Of a DNA stretch of 64,000 nt, positions 1-7,133 are shown piece after piece (within the stretch, counting starts at the first letter, position 1; each line of letters opens with the position of its first letter). Location of the stretch: assembly GCF_049673105.1 (NCBI RefSeq), contig NZ_JBATXG010000024.1:22438-86437 (forward strand), given 5' to 3'. A model generated the notes under the pieces. That model had not been told where the DNA came from. It saw only the letters and a list, made by a program, of their open reading frames with translations, and searched no databases. This stretch comes from Castellaniella sp049673105 (lineage in GTDB: Bacteria; Pseudomonadota; Gammaproteobacteria; Burkholderiales; Burkholderiaceae_B). The translations under genes were made by a program, and so were the position numbers.

Positions 1-20
1 TTGTCGAGCGTCGTGTCCAT
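1..20 (-). CDS. pheS: Start of pheS, phenylalanyl-tRNA synthetase alpha subunit (partial)
   Basis: Only the first six codons (MDTTLD) lie in the window; the gene runs off the left edge. An ATG at position 20 on the minus strand is preceded by GGAA a few bases upstream. The call rests on position: pheS normally follows rplT in bacteria, and this reading frame starts directly after rplT on the same strand. The six residues by themselves identify nothing. Confidence 0.5.
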
Positions 21-35
21 AGTTCCTTCCAAAAC

Positions 36-65
36 GCAAACGGAGCCCAAGAGAGCTCCGTTTGC
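36..65 (-). terminator. Hairpin between rplT and pheS, terminator or attenuator
   Basis: A perfect 11-bp stem (GCAAACGGAGC / GCTCCGTTTGC) with an 8-nt loop lies between the rplT stop and the pheS start. On the minus strand it is followed by GTTTT. It looks like a rho-independent terminator with a short U tract, so part of the transcription may stop before pheS. E. coli pheST is attenuated through the pheM leader peptide; no leader peptide is evident here. Confidence 0.6.
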
Positions 66-98
66 GATGAGACAGAATCGAAAACGAAACTGTATCGA

Positions 99-458
99 TT
101 AGGCTGCCAGTGCGGACTTCGCCTGGGCCACAATGGCGGCAAAGCCGGCCTTGTCCTTGACAGCCATGTCGGCCAGGACCTTGCGGTCGAGTTCGATCGA
201 GGCCTTTTTCAGGCCAGCGATGAACACGCTGTAGGTCACGCCGAGTTCACGGCAGCCGGCATTGATACGGGTGATCCACAAAGCGCGGAAGGTGCGCTTT
301 TTGTTGCGGCGGTCACGATAAGCATATTGACCAGCCCGCATGACCGCCTGTTTGGCGACCCGGAACACATTACCGCGACGACCGCGGTAGCCTTTGGCGG
401 CCTTGAGGACTTTTTTATGGCGTGCACGTGCTGTGACGCCGCGTTTTACGCGAGGCAT
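99..458 (-). CDS. rplT: 50S ribosomal protein L20
   Basis: L20 is a primary 23S rRNA-binding protein needed for early assembly of the 50S subunit. The 119 residues match the usual length of the family. The N-terminal half is very basic (MPRVKRGVTARARHKK, then GYRGRRGNVF), and the globular C-terminal half contains WITRINAGCRELGVTYS. It is 13 bp downstream of rpmI and upstream of the pheS start, the normal order. In E. coli L20 represses translation of rpmI and rplT. Here rpmI-rplT is separated from infC, so any L20 autocontrol must act on the separate rpmI leader. Confidence 0.98.
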   Translation of the reverse strand: MPRVKRGVTARARHKKVLKAAKGYRGRRGNVFRVAKQAVMRAGQYAYRDRRNKKRTFRALWITRINAGCRELGVTYSVFIAGLKKASIELDRKVLADMAVKDKAGFAAIVAQAKSALAA

Positions 459-471
459 GAGAGATCTCCGA

Positions 472-669
472 TCAGGCGAAAGGCAACATCGCCTTTACGG
501 AGGCGACATCGGATTCATGGACTGCAGCCGAACCACGCAGCTGACGCTTGTTTTTCGTGGTTTTCTTGGTCAGGATATGACGTTTGAAAGCCTGGCCGCG
601 CTTGATGGAACCACTGCCGCGCACCTTAAAGCGCTTGGAGGCGCCTTTTTTGCTCTTCATCTTGGGCAT
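472..669 (-). CDS. rpmI: 50S ribosomal protein L35
   Basis: L35 is a small basic protein of the large ribosomal subunit. The 65 residues begin MPKMKSKKGASKRFKV and contain HILTKKTTKNKRQLRG, diagnostic for the family. A longer in-frame ORF reaches 795, but its extra 42 residues resemble no L35 N-terminus, so the ATG at 669 is used. No strong Shine-Dalgarno sequence precedes that ATG. A weak site together with the structured leader upstream would suit translational control by L20, which is inference. infC, the usual upstream neighbour, is about 10 kb away. Confidence 0.97.
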   Translation of the reverse strand: MPKMKSKKGASKRFKVRGSGSIKRGQAFKRHILTKKTTKNKRQLRGSAAVHESDVASVKAMLPFA

Positions 670-751
670 GACGATTACTCTGTTGGCTTGGGCGAACCCA
701 GGTGTCCCGACACATCGGGCGCTTGTCTGACCTGATATCCGCCTATCTATT

Positions 752-785
752 GAATCCGTCATGCGCAACCTGCATGACCGGATTC
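752..785 (-). promoter_or_regulatory. Stem-loop in the rpmI leader
   Basis: The arms GAATCC-GTCATGC and GCATGAC-C-GGATTC pair over 13 bp with one bulged base and a 7-nt loop, about 85 nt upstream of the rpmI start. A second, smaller hairpin (TCCTGC-ata-GCAGGA) lies at 788-802. Neither is followed by a U tract on the minus strand, so they are not terminators. They may form an autoregulatory leader bound by L20, but nothing in the sequence proves this. Confidence 0.5.
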
Positions 786-865
786 CCTCCTGCATAGCAG
801 GATTCTCTTTACCCCCGGCGCAAACCGATCCGTATAAGACCTGCCGACACTGGGAAAAGCCCTTG

Positions 866-895
866 ATTATAGAGCGATTTACTCAGCTTTGTCGA
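866..895 (-). promoter_or_regulatory. Sigma-70 promoter for rpmI-rplT
   Basis: On the minus strand a -35 box TCGACA (895-890, 5 of 6 consensus) and a perfect -10 box TATAAT (871-866) are 18 bp apart. The -35 box overlaps the last codons of ubiK. Initiation would fall near 859, giving a leader of roughly 190 nt before rpmI. This supplies the independent promoter that rpmI-rplT needs once separated from infC. Confidence 0.65.
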
Positions 896-1127
896 ACTGC
901 TGTTCCAAAGCCTGCACGCGGGCCTCCAGGGATTCGACACGCTCCAGCGCCCTGGCCAGCAGATCGGCCTGCACGTCGAATTCTTCGCGCGTGATCAAAT
1001 CCATGCGGGCAAAGGTCTGTGCCATCAAGGCTTTCATATTGCGTTCGATATCGGCTGCCGGCGTCTTGGCGAGCAAGTCCGACATGTTTTTCTGAAAATC
1101 ATCGAACCACTGATTGGGGGCGATCAT
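879..1127 (-). CDS. ubiK: Ubiquinone biosynthesis accessory factor UbiK (YqiC/BMFP family)
   Basis: The 82-residue protein begins MIAPNQWFDDFQKNMSDLL and ends in a strongly heptad-like segment (LLARALERVESLEARVQALE), the trimeric coiled coil of the UbiK/BMFP family. In enterobacteria UbiK helps organise the soluble ubiquinone-synthesis complex with UbiJ and is needed for aerobic Q8 formation. Similar proteins have also been described as membrane-fusogenic. It lies 39 bp downstream of comM on the same strand, and its 3' end carries the -35 box of the rpmI promoter. Length and N-terminus are normal for the family. Confidence 0.85.
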   Translation of the reverse strand: MIAPNQWFDDFQKNMSDLLAKTPAADIERNMKALMAQTFARMDLITREEFDVQADLLARALERVESLEARVQALEQQFDKAE

Positions 1128-1166
1128 CGCGGCCTCCTGCTGCGGATAAAACTATATTTTAACGGC

Positions 1167-2681
1167 TCAGGACGACAAGCCCGCATCCGGCCGGAACTGA
1201 ATCGCCTGAGCCAGCGCAACCCGCTCCACATTGGGCTCGTCCCGCAGGTCGGCCAGGGTGCGCGCCACGCGCAATACCCGTTGCGTGGCCCGGGCGGACC
1301 AACCCCAATTCGCCACGGTTCGCGCCAGCAGATCGCGCCCTGCCGCATCCAGGCCGGCGTGCTGGGCCAAGGCCGCCGCGTCCAGATGGGCATTCAGGCA
1401 AGCCTGGCGCTTCAGCTGCCGCTCGCGCGCGGCCACGACACGCGACCTGACCTGCTCGGAAGACTCGCCGGCGGGGGCCTCATGCCAAGCGCCCTCGACA
1501 GACAGGGAGACATGCAGGTCGATGCGATCCAGCAACGGCCCCGACACCTGCGAACGATAGCGCGAGATGCGATCCGGCGGACACCGGCAAGTCTGGCGCG
1601 GATGACCCAGCCAGCCGCAAGGACAGGGATTCATGGCTGCCACCAACTGGAATGTCGCCGGAAAATGACAGCTGCCGGCTGCCCGCGCCACCGTCACCAT
1701 GCCGGTCTCCAGCGGCTCTCGCAGGGCCTCCAGCGCCCTGCGTTCGAATTCAGGCAGCTCATCTAAAAACAGCACCCCATGATGCGCCAGGCTGATCTCT
1801 CCCGGTCGGGGATGGGCGCCCCCGCCGACCAGCGCGGAACGGGACGCCCCGTGATGCGGCGCCCGAAATGGCGGCGTACCCGACAGCGTCTGCAAGGACT
1901 GCACCAGGCCCTGAATCGCCGCCAGCTCCAGCGTCTGGCGCTGCGTCAAGGGCGGCAACAGGCCGGGCAAGCGCTGGGCGAGCATGCTTTTACCCACGCC
2001 GGGCGGCCCGCACATCAGCAGACTATGCCCGCCGGCGGCGGCGATTTCCAAAGCCCGCCGCGCCAGCGCCTGGCCGCGCACATCCGCCAGGCAGAGCGCC
2101 TTGCCTGCGGCGACAGGCAGCAGGGCCGGAGCGGCGACAGGCAGGGGCTGACGTTCAGAGAAATGCGCGACGACCTCGTCCAGGCTGCCAGCCGCCAGGA
2201 CACTCAGGCTGGGCACCAGCGCAGCGATCCCGGCAGCCGGCGGCGCCATCACCAGGATCGCCCCCGGATCATCCCGCGCCACCGCCAAGGCAATCGCCAA
2301 AGCGGAATCCGCCGGCATCAGGGCGCCGGTCAGGGATAGCTCGCCCGCCAGGACGTAATGACGCACATCCGGGCTGCCGCCCTGTTTGTCCGCCACCTGC
2401 CCCGACGCCAGCAACACCCCCAGGGCAATGGGCAAATCGAAGCGCCCCGAATCCTTGGGCAGATCGGCAGGGGCCAGATTGGCCGTGATCCGTCCAGCGG
2501 GAAAATCGAAGCCGCAATTGAGAATGGCGGCGCGCACGCGTTCCCGGCTTTCCCGCACACCGGCCCCCGGCAAGCCCACGATCTGAAAACTGGGCAAGCC
2601 ATTGCCTACATGCACCTCGACCTGCACCGCGCGGGCATGCAGTCCAAAGAGCGTCCGGCTAGCCAGCACCGCAAGCGACAT
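1167..2681 (-). CDS. comM: ComM/YifB family AAA+ ATPase (Mg-chelatase-like)
   Basis: The 504-residue protein belongs to the YifB/ComM family. It begins MSLAVLASRTLFGLHARAV and contains a Lon-protease-like ChlI domain, a Walker A motif GPPGVGKS, a Walker B region VLFLDELPEF, a Cys-rich insertion (NPCPCGWLGHPRQTCRC) and a C-terminal lid with RATQRVLRVARTLADL. ComM is a hexameric helicase that drives branch migration during integration of transforming DNA. A longer ORF starts at 2747, but the ATG at 2681 follows GGGGGAAG at good spacing and matches family N-termini. No other competence gene is in this window. Confidence 0.92.
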   Translation of the reverse strand: MSLAVLASRTLFGLHARAVQVEVHVGNGLPSFQIVGLPGAGVRESRERVRAAILNCGFDFPAGRITANLAPADLPKDSGRFDLPIALGVLLASGQVADKQGGSPDVRHYVLAGELSLTGALMPADSALAIALAVARDDPGAILVMAPPAAGIAALVPSLSVLAAGSLDEVVAHFSERQPLPVAAPALLPVAAGKALCLADVRGQALARRALEIAAAGGHSLLMCGPPGVGKSMLAQRLPGLLPPLTQRQTLELAAIQGLVQSLQTLSGTPPFRAPHHGASRSALVGGGAHPRPGEISLAHHGVLFLDELPEFERRALEALREPLETGMVTVARAAGSCHFPATFQLVAAMNPCPCGWLGHPRQTCRCPPDRISRYRSQVSGPLLDRIDLHVSLSVEGAWHEAPAGESSEQVRSRVVAARERQLKRQACLNAHLDAAALAQHAGLDAAGRDLLARTVANWGWSARATQRVLRVARTLADLRDEPNVERVALAQAIQFRPDAGLSS

Positions 2682-2728
2682 TGCTTCCCCCGAGCAGATG
2701 CGTATGCATCGCACTATACGGGGCCAAT

Positions 2729-2764
2729 AGGGCAAAAAGGGCGCCAACGCGCCCTTTTTGCCCT
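2729..2764 (-). terminator. Strong rho-independent terminator after the lipoprotein gene
   Basis: A perfect 16-bp inverted repeat (AGGGCAAAAAGGGCGC / GCGCCCTTTTTGCCCT) with a 4-nt loop lies between the lipoprotein stop and comM. The A/T runs sit inside the stem, so it looks terminator-like from either side. It should insulate comM from the upstream lipoprotein gene. Confidence 0.85.
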
Positions 2765-2797
2765 ACCCCCCCGCCAGCAAGCGGGGAACTGCCGTAC

Positions 2798-3205
2798 TTA
2801 TTTGCCGCCGTTGCCCACGGCGCCTTGAATCGCGGCATCCGCCTTGGTGGCGCCTTCCTTCACGGATTCTCGGGCGCTTTCGGCGGCTTTGCCCGCCTCG
2901 TCAGCCAACTCGCCGGCCTTGTCGGACACTGCCTGGCCAACTTCCACTGCCTTGTCCTTGGCAGCCGCAGCGGAATCCTTGAGCTTGTCCTGCATGGACT
3001 GCTGGTCAGCGGGCGGTACCGTCGATTGGTCTTGCGGCGCAGGCGGCACCAGATTCGGAGTGGGAGTCGTGGAGGGGGCGGGAGCCGTGGAGGGGGCAGA
3101 ATCTGCCGGCGGAGCAGCGGGCTCGTCACTCTTGGAGCAAGCCGCCAGCAGGCCCAAAGAAGCTACTACAGCAGCCGTCATCAGCGTTTTGCGCATCGTA
3201 TTCAT
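2798..3205 (-). CDS. Small Ala/Pro-rich lipoprotein
   Basis: The 135 residues begin with a lipoprotein signal peptide, MRKTLMTAAVVASLGLLAAC, with the lipidated Cys at 23. A Pro/Ala/Ser/Thr-rich tether follows at about 28-60. Then comes an Ala/Lys/Glu-rich stretch (KLKDSAAAAKDKAVEVGQAV, DKAGELADEAGKAAESARES) resembling late-embryogenesis-abundant or CsbD-like amphipathic helices. The protein is probably anchored in the outer or inner membrane, facing the periplasm. GGGAAG precedes the ATG. The gene stands alone, with a strong terminator behind it. I recognise no specific family and assign no function. Confidence 0.75.
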   Translation of the reverse strand: MNTMRKTLMTAAVVASLGLLAACSKSDEPAAPPADSAPSTAPAPSTTPTPNLVPPAPQDQSTVPPADQQSMQDKLKDSAAAAKDKAVEVGQAVSDKAGELADEAGKAAESARESVKEGATKADAAIQGAVGNGGK

Positions 3206-3306
3206 GATCTTCCCTATTCAAAATTCCGCTATCAACATCATGCGGATCATTGTCGAAGACCGGTTCGTTACAACCTGGTCAGTTACAATTTTAGCGGCGC
3301 TTTAAA

Positions 3307-3320
3307 CAGGGTAAACCCTG
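3307..3320. promoter_or_regulatory. Short palindrome in the lipoprotein-glnK intergenic region
   Basis: CAGGGT-AA-ACCCTG is a perfect inverted repeat in the 459-bp gene-free stretch 3206-3664 between the divergent lipoprotein gene and glnK. It could be an operator or a small hairpin. On the minus strand nearby, TTGTAAC occurs twice, 9 bp apart, upstream of the lipoprotein gene. Apart from these and the glnK control sites listed separately, I see no gene in the stretch. Confidence 0.3.
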
Positions 3321-3476
3321 ACTTGTAATGACTGATTTCAGATGCACAAACCGCATTCGAATCCCAATACCGCCGGCTCCCCAGCGAAAACCCGCCTGAT
3401 TCCAAGACAAATCCCCCTTCCGGGCGGTGAACAACTCGACACAAAACATCCCGGCGCCAACGGCATCGGCGCAGCG

Positions 3477-3493
3477 TGCTCCAGCATGGGGCA
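3477..3493 (+). promoter_or_regulatory. NtrC-like binding site 1 upstream of glnK
   Basis: TGCTCC-N5-GGGGCA is a near-perfect dyad close to the NtrC consensus TGCACC-N5-GGTGCA. Its centre is about 154 bp upstream of the predicted sigma-54 start site of glnK. Confidence 0.6.
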
Positions 3494-3508
3494 TGCGCCC
3501 GGCTGTTA

Positions 3509-3525
3509 TGCCTCAGGATGGGGCA
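3509..3525 (+). promoter_or_regulatory. NtrC-like binding site 2 upstream of glnK
   Basis: TGCCTC-N5-GGGGCA repeats the same half-site pattern. Its centre is 32 bp from site 1, about three helical turns, so two NtrC dimers would sit on the same face of the helix, as at known NtrC enhancers. Confidence 0.6.
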
Positions 3526-3612
3526 AGCGCCATCCTCGCCGGACGGCGGCGGCAGCCTCTCGCCTCTCCTGCCCGGCTGGGATGCGCTCTACGCCTCTCT
3601 GCAGGCGATGGC

Positions 3613-3628
3613 TGGCACGGCTTTTGCT
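3613..3628 (+). promoter_or_regulatory. Sigma-54 promoter of glnK-amtB
   Basis: TGGCACGGCTTTTGCT matches the RpoN consensus TGGCAC-N5-TTGCW. The invariant GG (3614-3615) and GC (3626-3627) are 10 bp apart, as required. Initiation is expected near 3639, 26 bp before the glnK ATG. With the two NtrC-like sites upstream, this predicts induction under nitrogen limitation. Confidence 0.88.
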
Positions 3629-3664
3629 TTGAGTCCTGTGCATCCCGCAGAACAAGGAACGCTC

Positions 3665-4003
3665 ATGAAACTCATCACAGCCATCATCAAGCCTTTCAAG
3701 CTGGAGGAAGTGCATGCCGCACTGGTCGCCTCCGGCATCCAGGGCATGACTGTCACGGAAGCGCGCGGCTTCGGGCGCCAGAAAGGCCACACCGAACTGT
3801 ATCGGGGCGCCGAATACCAAGTGGATTTTCTGCCCAAACTGCAGATCCAGGTGGCCATACCCGACGACTGGCTTGAACTGACACTGGAATGCCTGAGCCA
3901 GGCCGCCCACACCGGCAAGATCGGGGACGGCAAGATCTTTGTCACGCCGCTGGAGCAGGCCGTGCGCATCCGCACCGGCGAAACAGGCGAAGCCGCCCTC
4001 TAA
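3665..4003 (+). CDS. glnK: PII nitrogen regulatory protein GlnK
   Basis: The 112 residues form a complete PII signalling protein. It begins MKLITAIIKPFKLEEVHAAL and has a T-loop with the uridylylated Tyr51 inside YRGAEYQVDF. The C-terminal GDGKIFV segment contributes to the ATP/2-oxoglutarate site. GlnK binds AmtB and blocks the ammonium channel when nitrogen is plentiful. The longer ORF from 3476 is rejected because the family starts at this ATG and AAGGAA precedes it. It is 17 bp upstream of amtB, and sigma-54 and NtrC-like sites precede it. Confidence 0.97.
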   Translation: MKLITAIIKPFKLEEVHAALVASGIQGMTVTEARGFGRQKGHTELYRGAEYQVDFLPKLQIQVAIPDDWLELTLECLSQAAHTGKIGDGKIFVTPLEQAVRIRTGETGEAAL

Positions 4004-4020
4004 GCCCCGGAGCACACACC

Positions 4021-5250
4021 ATGGATAAAACCGACGTTGTCTGGATGATGGTCTCTACCCTGCTGGTCTGGCTCATGTGCATGCCGGGGCTGGCGCTGTT
4101 TTATGGCGGCTTGGCGCGCGGACGCCATGCGCTATCCGTCATGAGCCAGGTGTCCGCGGCCTGCGCTCTGGCTACCTTGCTGTGGTTTCTGTACGGCTAT
4201 TCCCTGGCCTTCACCCCCGGCTTCGGGGGACTGGGTGGCTGGAGCCGCCTGGGGCTGGCGGGCCTGTACCAGCCTGACGCAACCACCACGCTACCGCTGC
4301 TGGGCTCGATCCCGGAACTGCTGTTCGCCCTGTTTCAGGCCACGTTCGCCGCCATCACCTGCGGCTTGATCACCGGCAGCATTGCCGAGCGGGCGCGATT
4401 CGGCGCCGTGCTGTGTTTCATCGGCCTGTGGTTCACCCTGGGTTACCTGCCGATCGCCCATATGGTCTGGGCCAGTGATGGTTGGCTGCACGTGCGCGGC
4501 GCCCTGGATTTCGCCGGTGGCACCGTAGTCCACATCAGCGCCGGCGCAGCCGGCCTGGTGGCCGCCCGCTATCTGGGTCCGCGCCGCGGCTATGGTCGTC
4601 AGGCCATGCCGCCGCACAGCCTGCCGCTGAACCTGCTGGGCGCCGCCCTGCTCTGGGTCGGTTGGTTCGGTTTCAACGGGGGCTCGGCCCTGGCCGCCAA
4701 TGAACAGGCTGTCCTGGCACTGGCAAACACCTTATTGGCCGCCATCAGCGGCGTCCTGGCCTGGGCGCTGGTGGAAAAACTGTTCAAGGGCAAGGCGTCC
4801 TTGCTGGGCGCCATGTCCGGCGCCATTGCCGGCCTGGTGGGCATTACTCCGGCTGCCGGCCTGGTCGCCCCCGCCGCCGCGCCCCTGATCGGCGCGCTGA
4901 CCGCCTGGGCCGCGTGGTTCGGCGTCAACCATCTGAAGCAGCGCCTGGGCATCGACGACGCCTTCGATGTGTTCGGGATTCACGGCGTGGGCGGGATCAT
5001 CGGCGCCCTGTTGACCGGCGTGTTCTATTCCGGCAGCCTGGGCGGCCCGGGTCCCGCTGGCGGGGGCGCATTGTTCTGGCAGGTCTGGCTGCAGACGGAA
5101 GCCGTCCTGATCAGCCTGTCATGGGCCGGCCTGACGGCGATCGTATCGATCTGGGCCGCTGACCGCCTGATCGGTCTGCGCGCCAGCAGCGAGCAGGAAA
5201 GCCAGGGGCTGGACCAGACGGATCACGGCGAAACCGCCTATCCCGCTTGA
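4021..5250 (+). CDS. amtB: Ammonium transporter AmtB
   Basis: The 409-residue protein is a trimeric inner-membrane ammonium channel with about 11 membrane segments. The pore twin histidines are visible as His171 (VVHISAGAAG) and His321 (FGIHGVGGIIG). The early motif PGLALFYGGLARGRHALSV is typical. The gene follows glnK by 17 bp, the conserved glnK-amtB pair, and shares its sigma-54 promoter. The ATG at 4021 is chosen over the ORF start at 3889, which lies inside glnK. The last 13 bp overlap the end of the convergent diguanylate cyclase gene. Confidence 0.97.
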   Translation: MDKTDVVWMMVSTLLVWLMCMPGLALFYGGLARGRHALSVMSQVSAACALATLLWFLYGYSLAFTPGFGGLGGWSRLGLAGLYQPDATTTLPLLGSIPELLFALFQATFAAITCGLITGSIAERARFGAVLCFIGLWFTLGYLPIAHMVWASDGWLHVRGALDFAGGTVVHISAGAAGLVAARYLGPRRGYGRQAMPPHSLPLNLLGAALLWVGWFGFNGGSALAANEQAVLALANTLLAAISGVLAWALVEKLFKGKASLLGAMSGAIAGLVGITPAAGLVAPAAAPLIGALTAWAAWFGVNHLKQRLGIDDAFDVFGIHGVGGIIGALLTGVFYSGSLGGPGPAGGGALFWQVWLQTEAVLISLSWAGLTAIVSIWAADRLIGLRASSEQESQGLDQTDHGETAYPA

Positions 5251-7001
5251 ACCTCGGCGCGGCTCTCCGGTGATTCCAGCATCACCGGAGAAAACAGGCA
5301 GTACTGATTGCGGCCCTTTTCTTTCGAGGCATACATGGCCCGATCGGCATGCCTGAGCAATTCCGCCGCATCGGCGCCATCTCGAGGGTAGAACGTGACG
5401 CCCATGCTGGCGGAAATCCGGGCCTCATGACCGTCCAGGTCATAAGGTTCGGCCAGGGTGTCCAGCACCTTGCGGCAAATCGCGTGCACATCTTCGCAAT
5501 GCGGCAGGTCGCGAATGATCAGGGTGAACTCATCACCACCCAGACGCGCCACCAGATCCGACCCGCGCATGCAGTTCATCAAACGCCGGGCGACTTGACG
5601 CAGCAGTTCATCACCCTGATCATGCCCAAAGGTATCGTTGACTTCCTTGAACAGATCCAGATCCAGAAACACCAGTGCAAAAGGCAGGCCACTGGTTCGA
5701 GACGCCTCGATGCTGCCCAGCAAATTGGCCTGGAACATCTGCCGGTTGGGCAATTGCGTCAGGTGATCATAGTGGGCCTGCCGCCAGATCGAGGCCTCGC
5801 GTCGGCGTTTTTTCGTCACATCGGAAAACAGGCCAATGCGGCAGTTCACGCTGCCGTCTTCGTTGTAAGAAGTATTGATCGTCAGGCGCTCAACATATTC
5901 TTCGCCGGATTTGCGCCGATTCCACACGTCACCGCTCCAGCGGCCCGTTTCTGCCAGGCACTGCCACAGGGCTTGATAGAAATCCTTGCCGTGGCGCCCG
6001 GAACTCAGGACGCTCATGCGCTTGCCGACGATCTCCGACACGGAATACCCCGTGATCGCCGTGAAAGCCGGATTGATGTCCTGCACCCAGCCATTGGCAT
6101 CCGTAACGACCATCGCCTCGCTGGTGTGTTCGTAGACCAGCGCCGCACGACGGGTCGAGGCCTCGGCCAGTTTGAGAGACGCCCGCTCGCGGGATATTTC
6201 GGCAACCAGGCGTTCGATATGGGCAGCCGATTCGTTCAGAGCCTCGCCCAGGCGTCCTAATTCGTCACGGTTCCTGAGGCTCGAACGCACCGCAAAATTG
6301 CCTGCTGCCAATTCATGGCACTGTTGCGCCAGTCTGCCGATAGGCAGCAGAACCTGCCGCGACACCAGCCAATACGCCAGCAGCAACAGGACCAGGTCCA
6401 GGCCGAACAAAGCATAGGCATTACCCAGCGCCTTTTCCTGGACCTTGCGCGCCTCTTGCACCAAAGCATCCAGCAAGGATTCGGCGCTGCTCAGCAGACG
6501 ACCGGCTTCCTGACTCACGCTGCTGGGATCCGGCAACGGGCGCGAGGGCTCGTCTCCTGCGGCCAGAATGGAACCCACGAATCCACCCAGGACTTGCCGG
6601 TAGGCTTTCCAGTCGCGGCCAACCGCCGCCAGATGATCAAGCTGGGCGCTGCCGACCGGCGGCACGAACTGACCGTACAGAAAACCGCCCGAACTGAGCG
6701 TCTGATACGCCTGCTCGAACAGCTTTTCCTGCTGCGCCAGGGTGGCGGACGACTGTGGCTCTGCCCGATAAGCCCCGGAGAGCGCCTCCAGGGCGATCCT
6801 TTGACTGAGCATGCGCATCTTGCCCGCCACATTGACGGTCGCGGCCACGCCATCGGATTCACTCAGCAGAGAACGAACCAACAGCACATTGACCACAGCC
6901 AGCACGGCAGCCATCGCAAAAGCAAGGAGCACCTTGTGCTTCAACGACCGAAGCCAGGGGAAGGAGCGTAGCCGTCGTCCGGCAAGTAAGAAGGAAGTCA
7001 T
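5238..7001 (-). CDS. Diguanylate cyclase with PilJ/NarX-like sensor, HAMP, PAS and GGDEF domains
   Basis: The 587-residue membrane protein has a first membrane helix at about 24-44. A periplasmic PilJ-N domain follows with the P-box-like motif NVAGKMRMLSQRIALEAL (57-74), then a second helix near 198-214 and a HAMP linker. A PAS domain (about 287-395) and a GGDEF domain complete it. The catalytic GGDEF (488-492) is intact, and the RGSD inhibitory site lies five residues before it, so active and feedback-inhibited c-di-GMP synthesis is expected. The N-terminal motif resembles the nitrate-binding P-box of NarX. The gene is tail-to-tail with amtB, overlapping by 13 bp. Confidence 0.9.
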   Translation of the reverse strand: MTSFLLAGRRLRSFPWLRSLKHKVLLAFAMAAVLAVVNVLLVRSLLSESDGVAATVNVAGKMRMLSQRIALEALSGAYRAEPQSSATLAQQEKLFEQAYQTLSSGGFLYGQFVPPVGSAQLDHLAAVGRDWKAYRQVLGGFVGSILAAGDEPSRPLPDPSSVSQEAGRLLSSAESLLDALVQEARKVQEKALGNAYALFGLDLVLLLLAYWLVSRQVLLPIGRLAQQCHELAAGNFAVRSSLRNRDELGRLGEALNESAAHIERLVAEISRERASLKLAEASTRRAALVYEHTSEAMVVTDANGWVQDINPAFTAITGYSVSEIVGKRMSVLSSGRHGKDFYQALWQCLAETGRWSGDVWNRRKSGEEYVERLTINTSYNEDGSVNCRIGLFSDVTKKRRREASIWRQAHYDHLTQLPNRQMFQANLLGSIEASRTSGLPFALVFLDLDLFKEVNDTFGHDQGDELLRQVARRLMNCMRGSDLVARLGGDEFTLIIRDLPHCEDVHAICRKVLDTLAEPYDLDGHEARISASMGVTFYPRDGADAAELLRHADRAMYASKEKGRNQYCLFSPVMLESPESRAEVQAG

Positions 7002-7133
7002 CTCGGTCTCGCTAACAGGCCGCTGCTATCCAGGTCGCTACCACCCTGGTCACTGAACTAGTTCCGTGTCATACCCATGTTACAGAGATGGATATCGGAA
7101 CCCATACACTAACTGCTGGAAAGTTGATTCTGA

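Noticed and set aside
3342..3632. Short plus-strand frame upstream of glnK
   Set aside because: It covers the NtrC-like sites and sigma-54 promoter and has no recognisable protein features.
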